NCBI GenBank assembly: GCA_030631085.1
Contig: DAOVLV010000139.1
Location: 1 to 5,885, forward strand
Direction: 5' to 3'
Source: Planctomycetales bacterium
GTDB lineage: Bacteria > Planctomycetota > Phycisphaerae > SM23-33
Length of the DNA stretch: 5,885 bases
Within the stretch, counting starts at the first letter, position 1; each line of letters starts with the position of its first letter. Below are positions 1-5,885 of this stretch, one piece after another. The position numbers and the translations under genes were made by a program. The notes under the pieces are model-generated. The model searched no databases. It had not been told where the DNA came from and saw only the letters and a list, made by a program, of their open reading frames with translations.

Positions 1-1595
1 AGCGTCTTGCGATTATAGAACCACAGCCCCTTTTTGCCCCTGGCCGCCCTCCTCTTGGAGGTGTTGTGATAGACGCCCGAACATTTCCAGTAGTTGCCGA
101 TATCGACTTCCACCAAATCGACCAGTTTGCACCGCTTCAGGACCAGTTCGCCCGGAGTGTCGATGAAGAGGTTCCCGCAGTTGGATATGGTCGAATCGGC
201 GGCCAGGAACCTGCCTGAGTAATTGTAACTGGCGTATCCCGACCACTTTCTGTACCACTCCCACTTGCATGGAGAGGTGAAGGCCCAGAGATAATAGAAC
301 TTATTGTCGGAGGTAACAGTGGCCCGGTTCAGCCGAATGGTCGAGCAGTTGCCCACGCGAATCTGGTGCTCGCCGTCCTTCTCGCAGTGCATCCTGAGGG
401 TTTCATTGTCGATAACGAGTTCAGCCCCGGGATAGATAACCAGGTCGGTGTAACAGACGGCGGTTCCGGTGACAGGGTCGTAACGGAAGATTTTCGGGTC
501 GCCTATCGCCTCGGCGATATCGACCAGCCTGACGCCGTGGCCGTCAATGATGACGCCTGTCCTTTTTACCTTGTGGGTTACGTGCTTGGCGTCCTCATAC
601 CTGTCATCAACGTATTCGCCGAGGCGTATCGACTTGGCCGGCCAGAGAGGCCGATCATAAACCTCCACGCAGTCAAGCGACGGCGCAAGCAGGAGCAGAT
701 GACTGATCTCCTTAATCGTGTTTTCGTTGGCCATGGATTCGAACCAGAACTCACCGCCGATCCAGATGTAAAACCATCCGTCTTTTGTTCGGATTATCCT
801 TACCTCGTCCCAGTCGCCGGAATTATCCCACACATGAGAGCAGCATTCCCCCATGACCCGCCGGCCGAAGCAGTGCGCCCCGATAATACCCCGCTCCGAA
901 GGCACACGATAATCCCACGACTCCCTGCCGGGCGCCTTGCCGAGAATATAATACCTCACCTCGCCTTCACCGAGACTGAGGCGCCAGCAATAGGTGCCCG
1001 TCTTACCCTTGGGGCCGTACTTGCGCTGGAATATCCACGTGCCGTAGGCGACCGTGGAGGGCTTTACCATATGGCTATGAACCATATAGTCAGCCCCCTG
1101 CACCTTCTTGTCCCACTTGGGCAGGGGCCTGTCCCAAGGGTCTTTCTGAGACCTGTCGGGACAGAAATAATCAAAAATAACCGGCGCTTCGGACCTGGTC
1201 AGCGTCGAGACCACCCATTCCTGATGTGTGGCGCCGTCCTTGTTGCTTACCGTGAGATGAATCTCCCAAATGCCTTTTTCGTCCGGAACGGTCCAGGCGA
1301 ACGTATTGCCCGTCGCTTTGGCCTGCGCCTTTTTATTGACCTGCCATGTATATTTTTCCGCGCCGTCGGCCTTGACAGTGAAAGTTGTCTTCTCGCCGGA
1401 TTTGACGAGATACATTAAATCCTCATCCCCGGTCTTATTTTGAGGACTACCTCCGGTTGAAGAGAACTCTTTTATCACGGGCGTCGCTACGCGAAGCGTG
1501 CCTTTGGCAAAGCCCTGTCCCGTGGAGGCAAGCCCGCCAACAGATAACACCGTCACGCACACCAACACCATAATCTTCATTTTCGAGATAAGCAT
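1..1595 (-). CDS. Large secreted PKD/beta-helix-like protein, 3' end beyond window
   Basis: Reading the minus strand from 1595 down to the window edge gives 531 codons without a stop, so the C-terminus is missing. The N-terminus is a signal peptide: lysines at 5 and 7, a hydrophobic core at about 8-22, and a likely cut near GFA-KG (residue 30). Residues about 64-133 look like a PKD/Ig-like module, with alternating strands, a KYTWQV stretch and a GIWEIHLTVSN ending. Residues about 180-310 are rich in W, Y and G (WIFQRKYG, WFYIWIGGEFWF) and resemble a jelly-roll/LamG-like fold. Residues about 385-510 carry short strand repeats (LVIYPGAELVID, RLNRATVTSDN, LAADSTISNCGNLFID) typical of right-handed beta-helix proteins. 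It probably acts outside the cell on surfaces or polysaccharide, but no catalytic motif is recognisable. The start at 1595 is preferred because AAGGAG lies 8 nt upstream; ATG at 1601 would leave only 2 nt. Domain names were assigned by eye. Confidence 0.85.
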   Translation of the reverse strand, partial: MLISKMKIMVLVCVTVLSVGGLASTGQGFAKGTLRVATPVIKEFSSTGGSPQNKTGDEDLMYLVKSGEKTTFTVKADGAEKYTWQVNKKAQAKATGNTFAWTVPDEKGIWEIHLTVSNKDGATHQEWVVSTLTRSEAPVIFDYFCPDRSQKDPWDRPLPKWDKKVQGADYMVHSHMVKPSTVAYGTWIFQRKYGPKGKTGTYCWRLSLGEGEVRYYILGKAPGRESWDYRVPSERGIIGAHCFGRRVMGECCSHVWDNSGDWDEVRIIRTKDGWFYIWIGGEFWFESMANENTIKEISHLLLLAPSLDCVEVYDRPLWPAKSIRLGEYVDDRYEDAKHVTHKVKRTGVIIDGHGVRLVDIAEAIGDPKIFRYDPVTGTAVCYTDLVIYPGAELVIDNETLRMHCEKDGEHQIRVGNCSTIRLNRATVTSDNKFYYLWAFTSPCKWEWYRKWSGYASYNYSGRFLAADSTISNCGNLFIDTPGELVLKRCKLVDLVEVDIGNYWKCSGVYHNTSKRRAARGKKGLWFYNRKT

Positions 1596-1603
1596 CTTCA
1601 TGA

Positions 1604-1609
1604 CTCCTT
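1604..1609 (-). promoter_or_regulatory. Ribosome binding site that decides the start of the secreted protein
   Basis: AAGGAG on the minus strand sits 8 nt before ATG at 1595 and 2 nt before ATG at 1601. The spacing favours 1595 as the initiation codon. Confidence 0.7.
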
Positions 1610-1633
1610 GAATAATCCGGTCATTCCCAAAAC

Positions 1634-1639
1634 ATTATA
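1634..1639 (-). promoter_or_regulatory. Candidate -10 box for the secreted-protein gene
   Basis: A perfect TATAAT reads on the minus strand about 40 nt before the start at 1595, which would give a leader of about 30 nt. No convincing -35 box lies 16-18 nt upstream, so the call rests on the -10 match and its position. Confidence 0.35.
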
Positions 1640-1836
1640 ACCCATCCTTGGGCTTCGGTGCTTTGGCGTCTATTTTCCTTGAACACAACAGGGCAGAATT
1701 GGTTCCGTGCCTTCAATAACGCCCGATGCGTAAGTGATGCGATCAACTCGGCTTTGTGTCGGAAACATGGGTTGCACCGCTGAATTGCGGGCTGGAGGTT
1801 ATGACGCAAAATATTGTAATAAAAATCGCAAAAAAG

Positions 1837-1857
1837 CCTTGTCCATATTTGACAAGG
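1837..1857. promoter_or_regulatory. Perfect inverted repeat, candidate operator of the lyase operon
   Basis: CCTTGTC, 7 nt, then GACAAGG: both 7-bp arms match perfectly with a two-fold axis at 1847. It covers the proposed -35 box (1839-1844) and most of the spacer of the promoter ahead of the lyase operon, the usual position for a repressor site. It is not followed by a T-run, so a terminator is unlikely. The binding protein is unknown and none is encoded in this window. Confidence 0.45.
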
Positions 1858-1866
1858 TTGTATAGT
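1839..1866 (+). promoter_or_regulatory. Candidate sigma-70-type promoter of the lyase operon
   Basis: TTGTCC (4 of 6 to consensus) at 1839-1844, a 16-nt spacer, then TATAGT (5 of 6) at 1861-1866. The stretch at about 1807-1836 is A/T-rich and could act as an UP element. Transcription would begin near 1873, leaving a leader of about 30 nt before the ATG at 1904. Experimental start-site data are lacking. Confidence 0.45.
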
Positions 1867-1889
1867 CTGCGCCATTTGACTCCAAGAGC

Positions 1890-1894
1890 GGAGG
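1890..1894 (+). promoter_or_regulatory. Ribosome binding site of the small subunit
   Basis: GGAGG lies 9 nt upstream of the ATG at 1904, a strong and well-spaced Shine-Dalgarno sequence that fixes this start. Confidence 0.75.
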
Positions 1895-1903
1895 AAAATT
1901 GCG

Positions 1904-3217
1904 ATGCCTGTTGAAATTGGTGAATTGACGTTCCTGGAACAGTTGGCGGAACAGTTTGATATTCCCGTTCCTGAGTATCTCACCGCCGATGCCTCGCGCA
2001 GCGAGATAAGAACGGCATTGACCCGATGGGGCGACAAGGGAATAGTCAAACCCGACATACTCTGCGGCAAGCGCGGAAAAGCCGGCGAGGTCGCCGTCGT
2101 TACCACTACGGCCGAGGCGATGAAGAAACTCAAACTCGCAGCGGCAGCGGAAATCAACACCAAAAACGCCAGAACCGCATACCTCACCCAGTTCGTCCCG
2201 TCCGAGCAGGAAGTCTATACCGCCATTACCTACGACTCGCGATGGATTAGTCCGTCATTCACTATCTCGATGACCGGCGGCGTGGACGTCGAGGAAATCG
2301 GCGACGCAAAAAAGAAAACCATACCCATCGACATCTTTAAAGGTCTGGACGCATACCAGGCCTCCGACATGCTCCAATCTTTAGGTTGCCCGCAGAAACT
2401 CATCAGCCTGCTGTCCCGAACGTTCGTTAGTTTCTGGGACATGTTCATCACCACCGGAATGCGAATGGCCGAAATCAACCCCTGGCGAATTACGCCGGAC
2501 GGAAAAATATACGCCTGCGATTTCAAGGGCGTCTTCGACGACAGTAATTACCGGTTCGGCGAGTATGGACGAAACCTTCCGGAGTATCCCGAAGGAAAAA
2601 CGGAACTGGAAGAAGACATGGCCGAGTGGGACGCCGCCAGCCACCGCGGACAGGCACATGTAGCCGATCTCGGCGGTAAAAAAGTCCTTCCGATACTCTT
2701 CGGCGGCGGCGCAAGCACGATTATCATCGAAACGCTTCTGGAATACGGGGGCGATCCGATATTCCTTTCCGATTTCGGAGGAAACCCGCCATACGACCGG
2801 ATGTACGGCACAATCGAGCGGTGCCTCAAACACAAACTCGCAGATGCGTCGCTCCTGCTGATCCTCGGCGGAAAGGCCAACAACACGCTGATCGATATAA
2901 CGTTTCAGGCAATCGCCGACGCACTTCGGGACTATTGCGAACGCAACGGACCGGTGCAAATCCCCGTCGTCGTAGGCCGAGGCGGACCCAGACTCGTGCA
3001 GGGTATGCTCACGCTGCGAAAGGCGCTCGAAGACCTGAAAATGCCTTACGTTATGTTCGGACCCGATACTCCAATCACGCTCGTAGCAGAATACGCCGCG
3101 AGACTCGCTGACGTCGCAGGGCAAAAACTGTTCGAGAACAATCACGATAAACCGTTCGACGACGCTCACGATAAACCGTTCGATGAAACTCACGACAGGC
3201 AGGAGCAACAATCATGA
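1904..3217 (+). CDS. aclB: ATP-citrate lyase-type small subunit (ATP-grasp + citrate-binding)
   Basis: The 437-aa product corresponds to the N-terminal third of human ACLY and to the small subunit called AclB in Chlorobium (about 400 aa) or ACLA in plants. In the family this subunit binds ATP and citrate and works with the large subunit to make citryl-CoA in the cytoplasm. Residues about 1-230 are the ATP-grasp domain: VKPD with K49, a basic Gly-rich loop KRGKAG (56-61), and metal-binding EINP (190-193) followed by D..GVFDD. Residues about 255-400 are the citrate-binding domain: GGGAS (267-271), ANNT (325-328, aligning with human ANFT including N346 and T348) and GRGGP with R359 (human R379). 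The site thus looks intact for a citrate-like acid, though human S343 is not clearly kept. GGAGG lies 9 nt before the ATG. The C-terminus has an odd three-copy octapeptide tail. The stop overlaps the next start as ATGA, so the two subunits are probably made together. The symbol follows Chlorobium usage; real substrate unproven. Confidence 0.9.
   Translation: MPVEIGELTFLEQLAEQFDIPVPEYLTADASRSEIRTALTRWGDKGIVKPDILCGKRGKAGEVAVVTTTAEAMKKLKLAAAAEINTKNARTAYLTQFVPSEQEVYTAITYDSRWISPSFTISMTGGVDVEEIGDAKKKTIPIDIFKGLDAYQASDMLQSLGCPQKLISLLSRTFVSFWDMFITTGMRMAEINPWRITPDGKIYACDFKGVFDDSNYRFGEYGRNLPEYPEGKTELEEDMAEWDAASHRGQAHVADLGGKKVLPILFGGGASTIIIETLLEYGGDPIFLSDFGGNPPYDRMYGTIERCLKHKLADASLLLILGGKANNTLIDITFQAIADALRDYCERNGPVQIPVVVGRGGPRLVQGMLTLRKALEDLKMPYVMFGPDTPITLVAEYAARLADVAGQKLFENNHDKPFDDAHDKPFDETHDRQEQQS
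3125..3196 (+). repeat. Three tandem 24-bp units encoding octapeptides
   Basis: Three in-frame 24-bp units lie at 3125-3148, 3149-3172 and 3173-3196. They encode KLFENNHD, KPFDDAHD and KPFDETHD (residues 408-431 of the small subunit). Copies two and three are nearly identical in DNA and the first is more diverged, which suggests stepwise duplication. The repeat lies after the conserved citrate-binding fold, so it is an acidic, His-rich tail appended to the enzyme. Confidence 0.85.
3201..3205 (+). promoter_or_regulatory. Internal ribosome binding site for the large subunit
   Basis: AGGAG inside the end of the small-subunit gene sits 8 nt before the ATG at 3214. With the ATGA stop/start overlap it supports translational coupling of the two subunits. 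Confidence 0.7.
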
Positions 3218-5304
3218 GGGCCAAGACACTTTCGGACCTGCTGAAAAAAACCGACCGGGTAGCCGTCAGCAACGTTACCGGACGCGAAGCATCGAAAGTT
3301 TCGATAGATTCCCAGGCCTATTGCAATAACATCGTCGGCGGATGGGCGCTGGGCAAAGGCGGACAGAAAATCACCTGCGGCAAGGGCGACGACATTCCCG
3401 TCTTCGCAAACTGCGCCGACCTGATGAAAGGTCTTCCGCCGGAAAAACACCCCAATAAGATCATAGTTTATTCGCCACCGCAGGCGGTCTATGGCGACGT
3501 GAAAGAGACTATCAACTTCAGCGCGGGGAGGGTCGAAACCATCTTCGTAATCACCGAGCACGTCTCGGTGGAAGTAACTGCCAAGATTCACAATCTCGCC
3601 GATACCGCCGGTATCGACATCATCGGATGCAACACGCTGGGAATCATCAACGTCCATGACCGCACCCGCGTCGGAGCAGTCGGCGGAAACGACCCGGATG
3701 AAAGTTTCACACCCGGAAGCGCAACGATCATCTCCAACTCCGGAAACATGGTCAACACAATCGCCTCGTACCTGGCTTCTGCCGGTATCGGAACATCCTT
3801 CGGAATCTCCACCGGAAAAGACACGCTTATACTGACGCCCCTGGCAGACCTGCTGGAACTGGCGGTCAAAGATAAAAATACCAAGGTAGTAATCCTGTAC
3901 GTCGAGCCGGGCGGACTCTACGAACACGAAGCGCTGGAACTGGCGCGGTCCGGCGGATTCACCAAACCGATGGTGGTATATGTGGCCGGCGGTGCGCTGG
4001 AAGGCAAATCGGTCTCACTCGGACACGCCGGAGCCGTCGTTGAAGGCGGCGCGACAAGCGCATCGGCAAAAGCGGCGGCATTCGACGAATACTTCGGGAA
4101 CGAACCGCTCGACATCGACAAACGCTACCGAAAAACCGCTGAACTGGTCTCGTCACTGAAAAAGGGCATTCGAGTTCGCAGTCTGCACTACATACCGGCA
4201 GCGACGCAGCTGGTGTTCCGTATGCTGGGCGTCGAACGCGATACGCCGGTAAAACGGAAAATGGTACTGAATCCGTGGTTCGTCAACATGCGCGACTGGG
4301 GAAAGCGAATCCCCTCACGCCTGATCCTCACGCCGGGAAAAGCACCCGAACCATGGGGCGGACAGTTCAGAAGGTTGATAAAGTCAGAACTCGGCGCAAG
4401 TCCAAGCCGCAGGACAATGAAAAACCTCTCGCACGCTTCGTCAAACGACGGCGAAGTTACACGCATCCATGGCAGGGACCTTACCGAACTGATGGCGAAA
4501 CGCTCGTTCGCCGAAGCCGTCATCCTCTACTGGACCGGAGAGGAGGCCGCCAGAGATTTCGAACCGAAACTCGTCGAAATGTGCCTCATCGCCGCATTGA
4601 CAAACGGGCCTGGAACAATATCGGCACAAGGCGCGAAACTGTCGGCGTCCGCCGGTAACTCGCCGAATACGGCGATGATCGCAACACTTGCGGCAATGGG
4701 CGAATTCCACGGCGGGAACGGAAAACTGGCAGTCAAATTCCTCGCCAATATCTTCAGGGAAACGTCCCTGATCGACCCCTACGACCAGAACCACGGGCTG
4801 GACATCGGAGCAATGGCGATGGAAACAGCCAGGAAATTCAAGAATACCAAAGACGCGAGGAAAGAGGCCGGCCTGGACTACGACCGCATACCATGCCTGG
4901 GGCATCCCGTCTTCAGCACGAAGGCCGTCAACTACGACCCGCGCGAACGGGTAATCTCGGCCTACATGTCCGAAAACGGCGTGTACAATGTCTTCCTCGA
5001 TTTCTATCACAAACTCGCCGCTGCGATGCTCGATGTCGGAGCCGCTAATAAAGTCTGGGCAGTCAACCTCGATGCCGCAATAGCGACGGTCTGGATGGGA
5101 ATCGCCTGGCCACGCCTTCGCGACAGGTCGATAACCTTCGATCGTGCCGCCGATCTCGCCTTCCTCGGATTCGCACTGGGCCGGGTCGCCGGTGGAGCCG
5201 GTGAATACCTCGACCACCGCGACTTCGGCTCGCCGATGGACATGCGCATCGGAACAAAAGAAACCACCGCCCTTACCACTCCAAAACCACTGAATAAACC
5301 GTAG
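3214..5304 (+). CDS. aclA: ATP-citrate lyase-type large subunit with citrate-synthase-like active site
   Basis: The 696-aa product matches the C-terminal two thirds of human ACLY and the large subunit AclA of Chlorobium (about 608 aa). Residues about 1-130 are the CoA-binding domain (VITEH, with E115 aligning to human E599). Residues about 165-300 are the CoA-ligase domain, with SNSGNM (174-179), VEPGG (E231) and GHAGA, whose H271 is the expected phosphohistidine (human H760). A basic linker of about 110 residues follows. Residues about 410-696 are the citrate-synthase-fold lyase domain. From MCLIAALTNGP onward it aligns with human MCLMVTADHGP without gaps for 35 residues; human H900 is replaced by N464, H908 by Q472 and F935 by H499. 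H564 (GHPVF), R577 (DPR), D620 (NLDA) and R657 (GR) are kept. H499, H564 and D620 match the citrate synthase triad H274, H320 and D375. The protein is about 90 residues longer than usual, mostly in the linker and an insertion near 510-540. It is coupled to the small-subunit gene. ATP-citrate-lyase ancestry is firm; its exact reaction is open. Confidence 0.88.
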   Translation: MRAKTLSDLLKKTDRVAVSNVTGREASKVSIDSQAYCNNIVGGWALGKGGQKITCGKGDDIPVFANCADLMKGLPPEKHPNKIIVYSPPQAVYGDVKETINFSAGRVETIFVITEHVSVEVTAKIHNLADTAGIDIIGCNTLGIINVHDRTRVGAVGGNDPDESFTPGSATIISNSGNMVNTIASYLASAGIGTSFGISTGKDTLILTPLADLLELAVKDKNTKVVILYVEPGGLYEHEALELARSGGFTKPMVVYVAGGALEGKSVSLGHAGAVVEGGATSASAKAAAFDEYFGNEPLDIDKRYRKTAELVSSLKKGIRVRSLHYIPAATQLVFRMLGVERDTPVKRKMVLNPWFVNMRDWGKRIPSRLILTPGKAPEPWGGQFRRLIKSELGASPSRRTMKNLSHASSNDGEVTRIHGRDLTELMAKRSFAEAVILYWTGEEAARDFEPKLVEMCLIAALTNGPGTISAQGAKLSASAGNSPNTAMIATLAAMGEFHGGNGKLAVKFLANIFRETSLIDPYDQNHGLDIGAMAMETARKFKNTKDARKEAGLDYDRIPCLGHPVFSTKAVNYDPRERVISAYMSENGVYNVFLDFYHKLAAAMLDVGAANKVWAVNLDAAIATVWMGIAWPRLRDRSITFDRAADLAFLGFALGRVAGGAGEYLDHRDFGSPMDMRIGTKETTALTTPKPLNKP

Positions 5305-5346
5305 TATTCTGTCCGAATCTTCTTTGACGGGTCAAATTGCCTTGCC

Positions 5347-5395
5347 AGCCGGGACCGAAAGGGAGCAAGCCCGCTCTCTTCCGGTCGCGGCTTTT
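5347..5395 (+). terminator. Strong intrinsic terminator of the lyase operon
   Basis: A long hairpin begins about 43 nt after the stop at 5304. The inner stem is AAGGGAGC (5359-5366) with GCTCTCTT (5373-5380), including one G-U pair, around a 6-nt loop. After one A/C mismatch the stem continues as GACCG (5353-5357) with CGGTC (5382-5386), and after one G/G mismatch as AGCCG with CGGCT. TTTT (5392-5395) overlaps and follows the base of the stem. Confidence 0.8.
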
Positions 5396-5450
5396 AAGTC
5401 TGTCCGTGGAATGACATGTCGTTGGAACATCAAGACCGGTTTCATAATTC

Positions 5451-5479
5451 TTGACTTTCATTGGTTATCACCATATTGA
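5451..5479 (+). promoter_or_regulatory. Candidate promoter of the downstream lipoprotein gene
   Basis: TTGACT (5 of 6 to the -35 consensus) at 5451-5456, a 17-nt spacer, then TATTGA at 5474-5479, a weak -10 (3 of 6). A shifted -10, CATATT at 5472-5477, matches 4 of 6 but gives a short 15-nt spacer. It would produce a purine-rich leader of about 115 nt before the ATG at 5601. The rest of 5396-5600 shows no gene. Confidence 0.35.
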
Positions 5480-5587
5480 ATTAAGCTGGGTGTCCACGGA
5501 ACTCCGGAACTCAAAAAACAGAAAAACAGGAAAAGAAGCGGGAGAAAGATCGGAAAACAGGTAACCGTCCAGGTTTCTCCGAGCATG

Positions 5588-5592
5588 TGAGG
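5588..5592 (+). promoter_or_regulatory. Ribosome binding site of the lipoprotein gene
   Basis: TGAGG lies 8 nt before the ATG at 5601. It is a moderate Shine-Dalgarno match and supports this start, after which a signal sequence begins directly. Confidence 0.55.
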
Positions 5593-5600
5593 TTCGGTGT

Positions 5601-5885
5601 ATGAAGCGATCAAATCCACGGGTGTGGAAGCGGCTTACATGCAGGGCAGTGGTTGTCTTGCTGGTGGTGCTTGCTTGTGGAGAGATTGCGTCTGGAGGCC
5701 GGGTCGAAGACCGCGACGGCAAGACAATCATCCATGTCACAATCCAGAGAATGCCTGACCCGTCCGATACCAGAACGAACGTTCGGGCCGACATGGCCGC
5801 TATCCGCGAGTTCAAAAAGCGCTTTGGTAAAATCTTCGCCGATAGGTATCGCGACAAGTACAAGGCTGATCCGGCGAAATATGGC
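5601..5885 (+). CDS. Exported, probably lipid-anchored protein (solute-binding-like), 3' end beyond window
   Basis: Only the first 95 codons are present. The N-terminus has a basic region (K2, R3, R7, K10, R11, R15), a hydrophobic core at about 16-25 and a lipobox-like VLAC ending at C26, so the product is probably a lipoprotein or at least exported. After that come KTIIHVTIQRMPDPSD, a typical first beta strand, and then an amphipathic helix AAIREFKKRFGKIFADRY. A leading strand followed by a helix of the type 'x-F-x-x-x-F' is how family 1 extracellular solute-binding proteins of ABC transporters usually begin; a sugar or oligosaccharide ligand would be the guess. No diagnostic motif lies within the visible part. 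The gene is separated from the lyase operon by a terminator and has its own candidate promoter, so it is probably a separate unit. That it is a gene is likely; the family is tentative. Confidence 0.75.
   Translation, partial: MKRSNPRVWKRLTCRAVVVLLVVLACGEIASGGRVEDRDGKTIIHVTIQRMPDPSDTRTNVRADMAAIREFKKRFGKIFADRYRDKYKADPAKYG

Noticed and set aside
366..1418. 350-aa open frame on the plus strand
   Set aside because: It lies fully antisense to the minus-strand secreted-protein gene and in exact codon register with it, a common source of false open frames. It has no recognisable domain and no good RBS, while the minus frame has a signal peptide and an RBS.
1801..1914. 37-codon leader ORF overlapping the small-subunit start
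   Set aside because: GGAGG lies only 2 nt before its ATG, which is too close, and it spans the proposed promoter and operator, so it would not be transcribed from that promoter. The peptide shows no repeated regulatory residues.
1621..2187. 188-aa open frame on the minus strand with a hydrophobic start
   Set aside because: Half of it is antisense to the conserved start of the small-subunit gene and the rest covers the divergent promoter region. No RBS or family match is visible.
2381..3211. 276-aa minus-strand open frame inside the small-subunit gene
   Set aside because: It is antisense to a strongly conserved enzyme domain and its translation is low-complexity shadow sequence.
4441..5217. 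258-aa minus-strand open frame inside the large-subunit gene
   Set aside because: It is antisense to the conserved lyase domain and shows no RBS or recognisable fold.
5403..5500. 8-bp inverted repeat TCCGTGGA / TCCACGGA
   Set aside because: The arms are 82 nt apart, short, and have no supporting structure between them; probably chance.
1..5885. CRISPR array, tRNA, rRNA or insertion sequence
   Set aside because: No regularly spaced repeats, tRNA-like cloverleaf, rRNA segment or transposase frame could be seen. The only clear tandem repeat is the short coding one at 3125-3196.

Overview
The window reads as a piece of a bacterial chromosome carrying a two-gene ATP-citrate-lyase-type operon between two genes for exported proteins. 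The lineage is not directly visible. A large secreted PKD plus beta-helix protein, a binding-protein-like lipoprotein and moderately high GC would suit Planctomycetota (Phycisphaerae-like), but that is only an inference.

Layout: (1) Positions 1-1595, minus strand: the 5' 531 codons of a large secreted protein, with a signal peptide, a PKD-like domain, a probable jelly-roll/LamG-like region and a probable beta-helix. The reading frame is open to the window edge and the C-terminus is missing. (2) Positions 1596-1903: a divergent intergenic region with candidate promoters for both sides and a perfect 7-bp inverted repeat over the proposed plus-strand promoter. (3) Positions 1904-5304, plus strand: two translationally coupled genes overlapping at ATGA. 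The first (437 aa) matches the ATP-grasp plus citrate-binding part of ATP-citrate lyase. The second (696 aa) matches the CoA-binding, CoA-ligase and citrate-synthase-like lyase part. (4) A strong intrinsic terminator at 5347-5395. (5) A leader of about 200 nt with a candidate promoter, then the first 95 codons of an exported, probably lipid-anchored protein that resembles the start of an ABC-transporter solute-binding protein.

Together the two operon products carry every module of an ATP-citrate lyase: ATP-dependent phosphorylation of a histidine (H271 of the large subunit), formation of an acyl-CoA such as citryl-CoA, and a citrate-synthase-fold domain that would cleave it to acetyl-CoA and oxaloacetate. 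The unusual point is the lyase active site. Where human ACLY has H900 this protein has Asn464, and where human ACLY has F935 it has His499. His499, His564 and Asp620 line up with the catalytic triad of true citrate synthases. The enzyme may therefore be an ATP-citrate-lyase relative with altered chemistry, direction or substrate. This is the best candidate in the window for something undescribed.
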